Below, one piece after another: positions 35,325 to 43,606 of a stretch of 64,000 bases of DNA. The stretch covers positions 164,123 to 228,122 of the forward strand of contig NZ_JACHCM010000001.1 of the NCBI RefSeq assembly GCF_014200755.1, in the 5' to 3' direction. The position numbers and the translations under genes are program-made. Position 1 is the first letter of the stretch. Every line of letters begins with the position of its first letter. The DNA is from Rhodanobacter sp. ANJX3 (GTDB lineage Bacteria > Pseudomonadota > Gammaproteobacteria > Xanthomonadales > Rhodanobacteraceae). The notes beneath the pieces are model-generated. The model was not told where the DNA came from and did no database searches. It saw only the letters and a list, made by a program, of their open reading frames with translations.

Positions 35325-36527
35325 TTAGGTAAAGAATGCGATTTGATCCAGCGTGAGGATCGCCTGAAGCGCCCTCGTCATCGTGTATGTATTGGCTGCC
35401 GCAGCGCCGTGTCCGACCGCATGCCTAGATCCAGCTGTTCCGCTTTGCGCAACGGGGTCGAAATTCGCAAAGGTGTAGGTATCGAGGTAGCGCGCAAACG
35501 CCGCTGGCAGCATAAGGCTGTTCGGCTGTCCTGCTCTTTGTTCGGCTGCAGCAATCACAAACCGCAACAGCTCCTTAGTTTTGGCTGACTGACCATGGAC
35601 CGTCCGATATGCCTCGGCCATGACGCCTTCAATCTCGGTCAAGACAATCTTGATAGTCGCGACGGCATCTCCGCGGTTAAAGGCGTCGATGGCCGACCTA
35701 AACAGGGCCTCTTTCGCAGCAAAGTGAGGTCTGGCCATCCAGCGCCTGAAGAGGTTTTCAAGTCGCTCTTTGTTGAATGCGGCCAACGTCTTTTGTTCCG
35801 GATCCACCAGCGGGAATTCCGCTCGGCAGTGTTCGAGCAGTTCTTTGAAATTTGAGGTCAGGATTTCAGCAAATGGGAACCATCCGGCTGCGGCCAGACG
35901 GTTGAACAACACCTCATCCTCCATCGCATCATAAATGTGCCGATAGCGGAGCTCTCGATGAAGCGAACCTAAGGTTCGATAGAAGGCAGGCAGATCGAGC
36001 TTACCTTCCGGGTTGAAGTCAAAGGCAAGCGCGTAACGCCATCCTTCCCGGAACAGGCACAGCACGCGATCAGCCTCTCGGATTTCAATACAAGGAAACC
36101 GCATGTCGAGAACATCCGCCAGATCGTGTTCAAAGACGAACGTCATAGCGGCTACATCGCGCTTGAACACGCAGGTCATGCTGATAGCCATGTTGTCGAT
36201 CCAAAGTTCGGCGGTCCCGTCTGCTTTCATGACATACAGGACTACTTTGGCTCCATCCAAGGGAGGAATTCCTATCTGGTTCTGAGCAGCGTCATGTCCA
36301 ATCGCAACACTGAAACTTTCGACCATCCTATGGAACATCGGGTCAGCTGAGGTGGTGGCCAGACGACACCACACCTGCACGTTCTGTCCTGGCAAGGCAG
36401 AGTGTGCTGAGAAGCCGTCAAGACGTTGCGCATTCGCAAATCGGATAGGTTCCCCGCTGTTGGCGATACGGCCAGCTAAGATCGGATCTTCATGACCTTG
36501 GCTCTTATTTTCGAGTTCTTCGCTCAT
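35325..36527 (-). CDS. Unknown protein with C-terminal HEPN-like R-x4-H motif (putative defence partner)
   Basis: About 400 residues from ATG 36527, 12 bp after the nuclease-like gene, so the same operon. I do not recognise a named family. Residues about 20-170 look beta-rich, and residues about 180-400 look helical. The end has SRHAVGHG (Arg368-x4-His373) followed by a helix ALQAILTLDQIAFF. R-x4-6-H near a helical C-terminus is the active-site signature of HEPN RNases common in abortive-infection and toxin systems. Base composition is AT-richer than flanking genes. RNase activity is inference. Confidence 0.6.
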   Translation of the reverse strand: MSEELENKSQGHEDPILAGRIANSGEPIRFANAQRLDGFSAHSALPGQNVQVWCRLATTSADPMFHRMVESFSVAIGHDAAQNQIGIPPLDGAKVVLYVMKADGTAELWIDNMAISMTCVFKRDVAAMTFVFEHDLADVLDMRFPCIEIREADRVLCLFREGWRYALAFDFNPEGKLDLPAFYRTLGSLHRELRYRHIYDAMEDEVLFNRLAAAGWFPFAEILTSNFKELLEHCRAEFPLVDPEQKTLAAFNKERLENLFRRWMARPHFAAKEALFRSAIDAFNRGDAVATIKIVLTEIEGVMAEAYRTVHGQSAKTKELLRFVIAAAEQRAGQPNSLMLPAAFARYLDTYTFANFDPVAQSGTAGSRHAVGHGAAAANTYTMTRALQAILTLDQIAFFT

Positions 36528-36539
36528 GCTCAAACGGCC

Positions 36540-37784
36540 TCACTCAGGAACGTGGAATACAAGGATGGACAGGATGAATTCCCGGTTCTTGTCGCCGGTA
36601 TGGTGGAAGACGTAACGAAACCCGCTGTCGTGGGACCAAGGTAAGGTCCGCTTGTAGTTGGGATGAGCAATGGCAGTCTCAACAATGCCCTTCAATACCG
36701 TCGTGGTGTCTGTGCCTCGGTTAAACATGAGAATGGCGGTCTTGGTGTCGCGCCACGCGGTGTAGCCGAGAAGTTGGTCGATAGTCTCGCTGAACTTCTT
36801 AGGGCCTTTCCAGAACTTGCATTCAGCGATGAAGACATTTCGATTTCCCTCTCTTAGCAGGATGTCCGTTTTCCCGTAAAGGTTGAAGGTCTCGCCGGTT
36901 GCTCTTCCCTCAAAGTGTCCATTGAGCTGGAAAAGAAACTGGTCTCGCAGGTGTTCCTCGTTCTGTTTGGCAAAGGCACTAGGCGAGCGCTCCATGAGCG
37001 TCGCCATGTTTTGCATGACAGAGAGCGCATGCTCATAGTGTTCCATAGCCCACGTAGGCTCGGGTTCGAAGGGTGTTGATGCCGCGGGTGGGAGTTTCGG
37101 TGTAGCCTTCCTTCGGACCTCAGGAACAACATAAGTCTGGAGTGCGTTTGCCCGTGGTTTCACTGGTATGCCAAGTGAAGCAAGGCGTCCCTGATTAGCC
37201 AGCAATCGAGTTCGTCGCGTCTGAATTGCGCCCGCAGCCTGCCAGGGAAGCTCCTGATTGTGGGCATCAATTTGGGGTCGTAGCCATCCCAGATGTTGTT
37301 CGATTTCACCCAGTTGTCGTTCGGCATCAGAGCGGATGTTCGGTTCACTGTTGCTGGGAAACTCAAATATGAGCACCAGCTCCGAATTTCTCACGGTCGC
37401 TCTGGGCGGCTTCGATGTGAACTGACTGCCTCGGGCGTAAAACAGCTCAGCGTCTCCCTCAAAAGGGACCGCGACTTCAATGCGTTGACCAGGAATGAGA
37501 ACGGGACGGCTTCGGTCATTGATGTGGCGGAAGGGGTCGTGACGCACATCAATGTTGGTTTCCTGCTCTTCGGAGGTCCACTCCTCCCGAAGCAACGTGA
37601 TTGGCTCGATCGAATACTTTTCGACAAGATATTGGGCTAGGTCGTCTGGCGCGGTGTTGAGCAAACGGTCTGCCTCCAGCGCCTCCACCTCTTGGCGCAT
37701 CGTGGCGAGCTGATGTTCGATGATCTGGTTGAGATCGTGGGTCGAAAACAGATAGCCCTTGCTTTTGTCGACAAAGTTGAACAC
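36540..37784 (-). CDS. PD-(D/E)XK nuclease-like protein (putative defence effector)
   Basis: The 414-residue protein starts at GTG 37784 behind a perfect AGGAGG. The N-terminal about 250 residues are of unknown type, with a coiled-coil-like start (NQIIEHQLATMRQEVEALEA) and a helical middle. The C-terminal region carries a complete nuclease signature: Asp307 in GKTDILL, Glu321-Cys-Lys323 in FIAECKFW, and QxxxY at Gln337-Tyr341 in DQLLGYTAW. This is the core of PD-(D/E)XK DNases of the Mrr/RecB type. It precedes the HEPN-like gene and abuts an IS3 remnant. Nucleic-acid target unknown. Confidence 0.65.
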   Translation of the reverse strand: MFNFVDKSKGYLFSTHDLNQIIEHQLATMRQEVEALEADRLLNTAPDDLAQYLVEKYSIEPITLLREEWTSEEQETNIDVRHDPFRHINDRSRPVLIPGQRIEVAVPFEGDAELFYARGSQFTSKPPRATVRNSELVLIFEFPSNSEPNIRSDAERQLGEIEQHLGWLRPQIDAHNQELPWQAAGAIQTRRTRLLANQGRLASLGIPVKPRANALQTYVVPEVRRKATPKLPPAASTPFEPEPTWAMEHYEHALSVMQNMATLMERSPSAFAKQNEEHLRDQFLFQLNGHFEGRATGETFNLYGKTDILLREGNRNVFIAECKFWKGPKKFSETIDQLLGYTAWRDTKTAILMFNRGTDTTTVLKGIVETAIAHPNYKRTLPWSHDSGFRYVFHHTGDKNREFILSILVFHVPE

Positions 37785-37914
37785 GGCGCCCCTCCTAATT
37801 TTTCTTCATTCCAAACTTCTATAAAGCGCTAAAGGATCGAGCGTGTATTCCTTTGACTGTCTCTTCGACACGATACCTCACGCTGGTTAACGTAGTTGAG
37901 CCATTCGGGCGCTA

Positions 37915-38115
37915 GACGAACTGGTGGGGCTGCGCGGCACGACCTTTCGCTGGCATCTGGTCAAAGGTCTAGAATTCATCCGCGCCGCGCTGCGGCAATG
38001 GGCGTTGCATCACGGCGTCGAGTTGCTACACATCCAGCCGGGAAAGCCCAACCAGAACGCCTATATCGAACGCTTCATCCAGGCAACTCTCATCGCGATT
38101 CAGCGCTGCAGGGTA
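37915..38115 (+). mobile_element. IS3-family transposase (OrfB) remnant
   Basis: The translated fragment includes FIRAALRQWALHHGVELLHI and QPGKPNQNAYIERF, the DDE integrase core of IS3-type OrfB with the catalytic Glu, but the preceding DNGPEF is degraded to VKGLEF. The remainder of the element is missing. It lies just upstream of the nuclease-like operon. Confidence 0.8.
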
Positions 38116-38555
38116 CTCAGTCATCCTTTTGGCTGGCCGCTTTGCGGCCTCTATTTACAGAGGCCGGCAGGCTGTTGTTGGCCGATTTCGGACCTTAGGC
38201 CAGGGCTATTCGCCGCTGTTATCGGGCGCAAGGTATCGCGCTGGTTTTAGATACAAGCAAGCGAAAAGGGGGATTCCGATTTTTCAGCACGCGGACATGC
38301 TGCCGCATTTATGGCCTTCCAAAGTGCTTGGTCTCCACGCCAGCTAGTAGCACGATGAAGATCTTTACGCCCCGCTTTTCGTTCAAGCCATGTCTCCGGA
38401 TTCAACATGGTTGTCCACGGCATAGAGCGTCGAACCTGCCTTAAAAATGCAAAGTGTCGTGCGAGCGCTGCGTATTCCCGAGCTCTCTTGACACCGTCGA
38501 GCGGCGATAGCAGACTCGATCTCACGGAGCGTAGAAACTCCTTAGACAGCGGTAC

Positions 38556-38583
38556 CCACCTCCGACAAACCGGTGGTTTTTTT
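38556..38583 (+). terminator. Terminator-like hairpin upstream of the XAC0095-like gene
   Basis: CCACC/GGTGG with an 11-nt loop is followed by TTTTTTTG. A second hairpin, ACCTAC-GTTTTTT-GTAGGT, follows at 38585-38604. Together they probably isolate the downstream RNA from transcription on the left. Confidence 0.6.
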
Positions 38584-38624
38584 GTACCTACGTTTTTTGT
38601 AGGTGCAACCGACGCGATGCCTGC

Positions 38625-38699
38625 GTCGGGAGGGCGGCTAATACAACACCCGCAAGGGGAATACGCCCGCCGTCTGTCTACGGTTTCTAACCTCCCGAC
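38625..38699 (+). ncRNA. Structured RNA element upstream of the XAC0095-like gene (C4-antisense-RNA-like?)
   Basis: A perfect 9-bp stem GTCGGGAGG (38625-38633) / CCTCCCGAC (38691-38699) encloses GGCGG/CCGCC (38633-38637 / 38667-38671). Inside is a CCC-GCAA-GGG hairpin with a GNRA tetraloop, and a further CCG...CGG pairing lies around GTCTGTCTA. The CUAAUAC and GUCUGUC words and overall layout recall phage-type C4 antisense RNAs, but I could not test this. It ends 55 nt before the ATG. Confidence 0.55.
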
Positions 38700-38754
38700 T
38701 TCCCGTCCGGCGTCATGCCGAGAGCGGGCACTTCTACGGAACGAGGAGGCGGCC

Positions 38755-39468
38755 ATGTCGACGTTCAATGCGGATGATCGGGAAACGAGGGGTTATTTTC
38801 TACCGGAGAACAGCCAGCGCCGGCTGCATAAACTGTGCGACTACGCCGAGTTTCTCTCGCACATAGCGCAACCGCGCACGCCGGATGCAGAGCACGAAGG
38901 GATCCCCGAGATCAACGCGGAGCAGGTCGCGATCTGCCTGGAATTTCTGGCCGAGCAGTTGGGCCTGGTACTGAACAACCTCTCGTTTCCAGCCTACCGA
39001 CCCGAACGCGAGGCCGAGCAGGGCGCCTATGCGAAACCCGAAGCCGCCGAGGCGATGCCCTACGATACGGGCGAGCGCTACCGCTTCGGCATCACCCTCG
39101 ACCAGGTCGACACACTCAACCAGCTGATCGACATGATTGTGGCCCACGGCGATGTCGTCACCGCTAGCCAAAGCGCTGAGCTAGCCGACCACACGCTGTC
39201 GCTACTGGGGCACGCCATCTTCAACGACGCGCGCGCCGTGCGTGACATCATCCGCCTGGTGGAATCGCAGTGTCTCAACCCGCCGCGCCATTCGCACACC
39301 GGCGTGAGCGAAGAGCAAGGCGTTTACGAGGTGGTGCAAAAACCTTCTCGGGCTCACGGGATAACGAGCGCAAGCACGGGTCAGATGCAAACGTTGCCAA
39401 GGAAGGTGACAGCACACGTGTCACGTCAGGAAGGGCTCTGCGCGTATGGGCGTCTGTCATCGGTGTAG
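38755..39468 (+). CDS. XAC0095-like domain protein
   Basis: From ATG 38755 (strong GAGGAGG) the protein has 237 residues. GYFLPENSQRRLHKLCDYAEFLSHIAQPR followed by INAEQVAICLEFLAEQLGLVL matches the small XAC0095-like proteins typical of Xanthomonadales, whose function is unknown. The middle (YRFGITLDQVDTLNQLIDMI) is also helical. The last about 40 residues are low-complexity and basic and may be a lineage-specific extension. Confidence 0.75.
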   Translation: MSTFNADDRETRGYFLPENSQRRLHKLCDYAEFLSHIAQPRTPDAEHEGIPEINAEQVAICLEFLAEQLGLVLNNLSFPAYRPEREAEQGAYAKPEAAEAMPYDTGERYRFGITLDQVDTLNQLIDMIVAHGDVVTASQSAELADHTLSLLGHAIFNDARAVRDIIRLVESQCLNPPRHSHTGVSEEQGVYEVVQKPSRAHGITSASTGQMQTLPRKVTAHVSRQEGLCAYGRLSSV

Positions 39469-39640
39469 TTCGGAATCCGCTTTCAGCTGCGGACATAAAT
39501 GCAGCCGATGTCGCTTTCGGAATTGACGTGGATGATTTCGTCGCTTATGGTCCTGGCCATGAAGTGCGCGCATACCCATACCTCGCTGATTATTCGCAGC
39601 CCACAAAATAAGGTGGGTTAGCGCGCGTGCTGCGCAGCTA

Positions 39641-39672
39641 AAACAACCCGCCCTGGAGGCGGGTTGTTTGTA
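39641..39672 (+). terminator. Strong rho-independent terminator
   Basis: A perfect 12-bp stem AAACAACCCGCC / GGCGGGTTGTTT with a CTGGA loop lies between the XAC0095-like gene and the kinase gene. Confidence 0.9.
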
Positions 39673-39709
39673 TCCGGCTCCTGGGCTTTCAAAGCCAAAA
39701 GGAGTTTTT

Positions 39710-40210
39710 ATGAGTCCCGATAGTTTCCAGCCTCCGGTTCTTCACCTGGTATGCGGCAAGATTGCCGCAGGAAAGTCGACGCTGACCCAGCAACTGGCCG
39801 CGCGTCCAAACACGGTGCTGCTCAGCGAAGATGTTTGGCTGTCGCAGCTCTATGCGAACGACATCCATACGCTCGCCGACTACGTTCATCGCTCGGGTCA
39901 GTTGCGCCAAGCACTCGCGCCGCATATTGAGTCACTGCTGCGGACCGGCGTGTCGGTGGTGCTCGATTTTCCCGCCAATACGCTCGGTAACCGTCGTTGG
40001 ATGAAAGACATCATCGAAAGCGCTGGCGTCGCCCACGAATTGCACTACCTCGATGTTTCCGACGAGGTGTGCAAAATGCGCCTACGAACTCGCAATGCCA
40101 CGGGCTCTCATCCTTTTGCGCCCACGGATACCGAGTTTAACGAGATCACCCGACATTTCGTGCCGCCCTCTAGCGACGAAGGCTTCCACATCGTTCGCTA
40201 CGCACAGTAG
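39710..40210 (+). CDS. P-loop ATPase / kinase-like protein
   Basis: The 166-residue protein starts at ATG 39710 after AGGAG. The Walker A motif is VCGKIAAGKST, and SVVLDFPANTLGNRRWM resembles the Asp-containing strand of zeta-toxin/chloramphenicol-phosphotransferase-type AAA kinases. RLRTRNATG suggests a lid with Arg residues. It is a small soluble kinase of unknown substrate, often present in accessory DNA. It is flanked by a terminator upstream. Confidence 0.8.
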   Translation: MSPDSFQPPVLHLVCGKIAAGKSTLTQQLAARPNTVLLSEDVWLSQLYANDIHTLADYVHRSGQLRQALAPHIESLLRTGVSVVLDFPANTLGNRRWMKDIIESAGVAHELHYLDVSDEVCKMRLRTRNATGSHPFAPTDTEFNEITRHFVPPSSDEGFHIVRYAQ

Positions 40211-40414
40211 CCAGTAAGGTTCTCGACGCTTTTGAACGTCCATTACCGGCCGACCGTCGCCTTGCGTTGCAGGTGACGAGCCGACACGCCGCAACGGGCC
40301 GAGGTCGGCCCATTGCAGTCTTCCACCGAGCATGGCTTGGCCGTCCGGACGTTCATGCTCAACGTCGAGCGGACCACCGCTGCTGGGCGCTCGCCGGTGT
40401 GCCGTGGTAGGCGA

Positions 40415-41572
40415 CTAGTGCGCAGAGAACAGCTCGACCACGCTCTGAGGAGCGTGGTCGCCGAAGAAGCGCCGGTGATTCTGCGCCGTTTGGTCGGCAA
40501 AGGAGGCGCTGCGAGGAAAAAGCGCCGCTTCATACGTTGCCAATGCAGCCTCGATATCGCCAGGGTGGTTGCGCAGCGCGCGGCCCAATTCGGCGCCGTC
40601 ATAGATGGCAAGGTTGGCCCCTTCGCCAGCAAATGGCGACATCAGATGGGCGGCATCGCCCACAAGCGTGACGCCGCTGACGCGATTCCAACGGTGATCG
40701 ATCGGCAGGGCATGGATAGGCCTGACGACGGGCACCGTATCGCTATCCGTAATCAATGCCCGTAGCTTGGGTGCCCACCCTTCGAATTCGTTTGCGAGGT
40801 GACGCAGGGCCGTCGTCGGCTGACTGAAGTCGATGGCGCCGAACCACGATGGCGACTTGGTTAAAGCGACGTAGGTATGCAGGTTACCGTTGGCGTAGTG
40901 GTGCGCCAGAATGCCTTTGCCCGGTTCAACGGCCATCAACGTACCGCTGCCGATGGCATCCGCGCTGGCTTTGTATCGGTTGTCGCCGTCAAAGAGATGG
41001 GTCTCGACGAAGGTGGTGCCGACGTACGCCGGCGTGGCGGCAGAAAGAAGCGGGCGAACTCTCGACCAGGCGCCGTCGGCCCCGACCAGCAGATCCGCCG
41101 TGGCCGTCGAGCCATTGGCAAAGACCAGATGATGCTGTCCGTTGTCATGGCGATTTGCCTTGACGAGCTTGCGTCCCCACACAATAGTCTCGGGAGGAAG
41201 GGCGTCGATCAGCAGACGACGTAGCGCGCCTCGGTCCACCTCAGGTTTGGCCGTGCCGCCCGAGCTGGGTTTGTCGAGCAGGACATGACCGTGTCTGTCC
41301 ACGACACGCTTGGCATCCTCGCTCGGAAGCGTGAGCGCGAGAAACGCGTCGTGGAGTCCCGCGGCTTTCAGTCCAAGCTGGCCGTTGTATTCGTGGATAT
41401 CGAGCAAGCCGCCCTGCGCCCGCTCATCGGGCGAGGCTTCGGCTTCATAAATCGTCGAAGGAATCCCGTCGATGTGCAGAACGCGTGCGAGCGTCAGGCC
41501 GCCAAGGCCGGCGCCTACGATGGCAATGCGTGGATGTTTCGATGCAGGGAAGTGATCCGGGTAAGTGCTCAT
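40415..41572 (-). CDS. FAD-dependent monooxygenase (TetX/PHBH-like)
   Basis: The 385 residues from ATG 41572 (GGAG upstream) form a class A flavoprotein monooxygenase: FAD-binding [18 protein letters not shown], the DG motif [16 protein letters not shown] and the GD motif [23 protein letters not shown]. The length and motifs are close to TetX-like and other small aromatic/antibiotic hydroxylases; substrate cannot be read. It would use NAD(P)H and oxygen. It lies between a kinase gene and an IS3 remnant. Confidence 0.88.
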   Translation of the reverse strand: MSTYPDHFPASKHPRIAIVGAGLGGLTLARVLHIDGIPSTIYEAEASPDERAQGGLLDIHEYNGQLGLKAAGLHDAFLALTLPSEDAKRVVDRHGHVLLDKPSSGGTAKPEVDRGALRRLLIDALPPETIVWGRKLVKANRHDNGQHHLVFANGSTATADLLVGADGAWSRVRPLLSAATPAYVGTTFVETHLFDGDNRYKASADAIGSGTLMAVEPGKGILAHHYANGNLHTYVALTKSPSWFGAIDFSQPTTALRHLANEFEGWAPKLRALITDSDTVPVVRPIHALPIDHRWNRVSGVTLVGDAAHLMSPFAGEGANLAIYDGAELGRALRNHPGDIEAALATYEAALFPRSASFADQTAQNHRRFFGDHAPQSVVELFSAH

Positions 41573-41987
41573 GACGCGCTCCGATGACTGCAGACCCGCG
41601 CGTCGACGCGCGATAGTACGCAGCAAGGTCCGACATACGTCGGGGGAAGCGCTGGTCGACCTAGCTCAGATGCGTCGGTGACGTGTATGCGGCTGTCTGA
41701 TGGCGTAACTCGGAGCTGCGGCAGACAGTCGTTTTTCGCGATCGTTGAGAATCAAGTATCGCATAGGCCGTTCCGGCCTACGACCTGTCCCAAGAAGTTC
41801 TATGATCCGACCGACACAATGCGCAAGCCGAGAAAACGGCCGGTCATCGACTCGATCGCGAACGGTCATCGTCGTACAACCATTTGCAGTGGAGGGTAGG
41901 CTGCCAGACCGTGATGGCGATTGGGTTTGCCTGATACGCTAGCGCGTCGCCGGGTGCAGGTGACCTTATCCCCGTAGCTGTAGCGAC
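41573..41987. other. Gene-poor stretch next to IS debris
   Basis: About 415 bp without a supported gene. Short frames on both strands lack protein-like composition. The right end joins the IS3 remnant. Confidence 0.35.
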
Positions 41988-42235
41988 CTAAAAGAGTGAA
42001 TTCGGCACTGCAGAGTTCATCCGGACCGTCTCTGCGAACAACGCTGGCGTGCGGTCAGCTAGCGACGAGTGCGGACGAAAATGATCGTAGTCGACTCTCC
42101 ACGATTCGATCTTTTTCAGGCGTCTTCCAGCGAAAGAAACCGTGCGTATTCAGGCATTCGTCGCGCAGGCGACCGTTGAATGAGCGTTCTGATTCGGCTT
42201 GCCCGGTTCGATGAGACGCAATTGCACGCCGCCGG
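41988..42235 (-). mobile_element. IS3-family transposase C-terminal remnant, frameshifted
   Basis: Read leftward, one frame gives SFNGRLRDECLNTHGFFRW and, after a frameshift, IESWRVDYDHFRPHSSLAD, ending at TAG 41988. These are the last segments of IS3 OrfB integrases. The N-terminal core and the terminal repeats are absent. It faces the opposite way to the remnant at 37915. Confidence 0.8.
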
Positions 42236-42295
42236 CGCGCCCCGGTCAAGACCATTCTGGTCGAGAGGTTGATGACCTCGTTTTTGCCGTCTGCT

Positions 42296-42748
42296 TCATT
42301 CCTTCATCTCGGGAAAGATACATCCGCCATGGCGCACCAGCGCCTTCAACTCTTCGTTGACCTCGCTGGGGCTTCGACTTAGTCGATCCACCAGCCCCTT
42401 GCTGTGCCGCACGTACGACTTCGAATCGTATTTCGCGCTCCAAAGAACGATGGTAAGCACGATAGGGATGAGGTCCAGGCCCTTCTCGGTCAGCGTGTAG
42501 AAGTCCTTGCGCCTGTCGTCGGGGCTAGGCGCCTTCGAGAGAATTCCCTGCGCCTCAAGAAAGGCGAGGCGCGAGGCAAGCACATTGGTCGCGATGCCTT
42601 CTTCCGATTTCAGAAACTCGCCATACGTCTTTTTGCCCGCAAAAACGATGTCGCGAATGATCAAGAGCGACCATCGGTCGCCGAAGATCTCCACGCCGTA
42701 GTTCACGGCGCAGTGGGACCGAACGTCTTCTTTCGATGTCGTCTTCAT
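42296..42748 (-). CDS. HxlR-family transcriptional regulator
   Basis: The 150-residue winged-helix protein has the HxlR core: GDRWSLLIIRDIVFAGKKTY, EGIATNVLASRLAFLEAQGI and FYTLTEKGLDLIPIV. A cysteine at position 13 (SHCAVNYG) corresponds to the redox-sensing cysteine of regulators such as YodB and HypR; a second Cys is near the C-terminus. It is divergent from the reductase cluster and probably controls it through the tandem palindromes at 42766-42800. Confidence 0.9.
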   Translation of the reverse strand: MKTTSKEDVRSHCAVNYGVEIFGDRWSLLIIRDIVFAGKKTYGEFLKSEEGIATNVLASRLAFLEAQGILSKAPSPDDRRKDFYTLTEKGLDLIPIVLTIVLWSAKYDSKSYVRHSKGLVDRLSRSPSEVNEELKALVRHGGCIFPEMKE

Positions 42749-42765
42749 GGCTGCATATTAGCATT

Positions 42766-42800
42766 ACTTGTATTTAGCAAGTAACTTGTAATTTGCAAGT
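42766..42800. promoter_or_regulatory. Tandem palindromes, candidate HxlR operator
   Basis: Two 17-bp palindromes, ACTTGTATTTAGCAAGT (42766-42782) and ACTTGTAATTTGCAAGT (42784-42800), share ACTTG-N7-CAAGT and lie 18 bp apart centre to centre, 18 bp upstream of the HxlR start. The spacing puts them on roughly the same DNA face less than two turns apart. Confidence 0.7.
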
Positions 42801-42917
42801 GATAGGTCCAACATGGCCTGCACGTCGAGCGCCGTCGCTAGTTCGGCCGGCAATCCATGAACGATCAACCCCACGTTTTACACGGCGCGGGCACCCCACC
42901 TCACGAGGAGACTGCGC

Positions 42918-43556
42918 ATGAGCATTGTCAGCATCATTGGCTCAGGTGGGATGGCCGCCGCGATCGGCGGCCTCGCTACCGGGGCCGGACACGCCGTTGA
43001 GGTGATAAGTCGCGACGCCGCCAAGGCGCGGGCGCTGGCTGAGCAGTTTGGAGTTGGCGCAATAACGGGAACGTTCGGTGCGGCCCCGACAGGAGAGCTA
43101 GTCATTCTGGCAGTTCCCTATGCTGCCGTTCTCGATGTGGTGAAGCAGTACGGCGGAGCGCTGGCAGGCAAGCTTCTTGTCGACATTACCAACCCCGTCG
43201 ACTCCGACCTCACGAGCTTTGTGACCCCAGCGGACGGTTTCGGCGCGCTGGAGATCGCCAGGGCCGCCCCTGCCGACGCGAAAGTCATCAAGGCGTTCAA
43301 CACTCAGTTCTCTCACGTCCTGGCCGCCGGGCCCGTGGAAGGCCACCCCTCGTTGGACGTGTTCATCGCCGGGGACGACGCAGAGGCGAAGGCACGTGTT
43401 TCGGCGTTCGTCGCGAGCCTCGGACTGCGCCCCATGGATGCTGGACAGCTGTCCATGGCACGGACGTTGGAGCACGTCTGCCTGCTGTCATTGGGCCTCA
43501 TGACCTATTCGGTCAAACACACCAATTTCGCGATCGGCGTCAGCCTCGTCGGCTGA
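42918..43556 (+). CDS. NADP-binding reductase, coenzyme-F420-dependent oxidoreductase-like
   Basis: The 212-residue Rossmann protein begins MSIVSIIGSGGMAAAIGG (GxGxxA-type dinucleotide site) and has LVILAVPY, LVDITNPVD and AKVIKAFNTQFSHV, typical of the NADPH:F420 reductase-like family. Proteobacteria here presumably use NADP with another partner. It is first gene of the rightward HxlR-linked cluster and a close paralogue of the gene at 44659. Confidence 0.85.
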   Translation: MSIVSIIGSGGMAAAIGGLATGAGHAVEVISRDAAKARALAEQFGVGAITGTFGAAPTGELVILAVPYAAVLDVVKQYGGALAGKLLVDITNPVDSDLTSFVTPADGFGALEIARAAPADAKVIKAFNTQFSHVLAAGPVEGHPSLDVFIAGDDAEAKARVSAFVASLGLRPMDAGQLSMARTLEHVCLLSLGLMTYSVKHTNFAIGVSLVG

Positions 43557-43606
43557 GCGCACGCGCACCCGCACGTCTCGTACCACACTCTAAAAGGGTT
43601 AATAAC

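Noticed and set aside
38247..38768. 173-codon minus-strand frame across the RNA element
   Set aside because: It covers terminator and RNA hairpins and IS debris; composition is not coding-like.
39270..39611. 113-codon frame overlapping the end of the XAC0095-like gene
   Set aside because: Its first half is the shadow of the overlapping gene; the second half is acidic and gene-like but lacks a start and ribosome-binding site.
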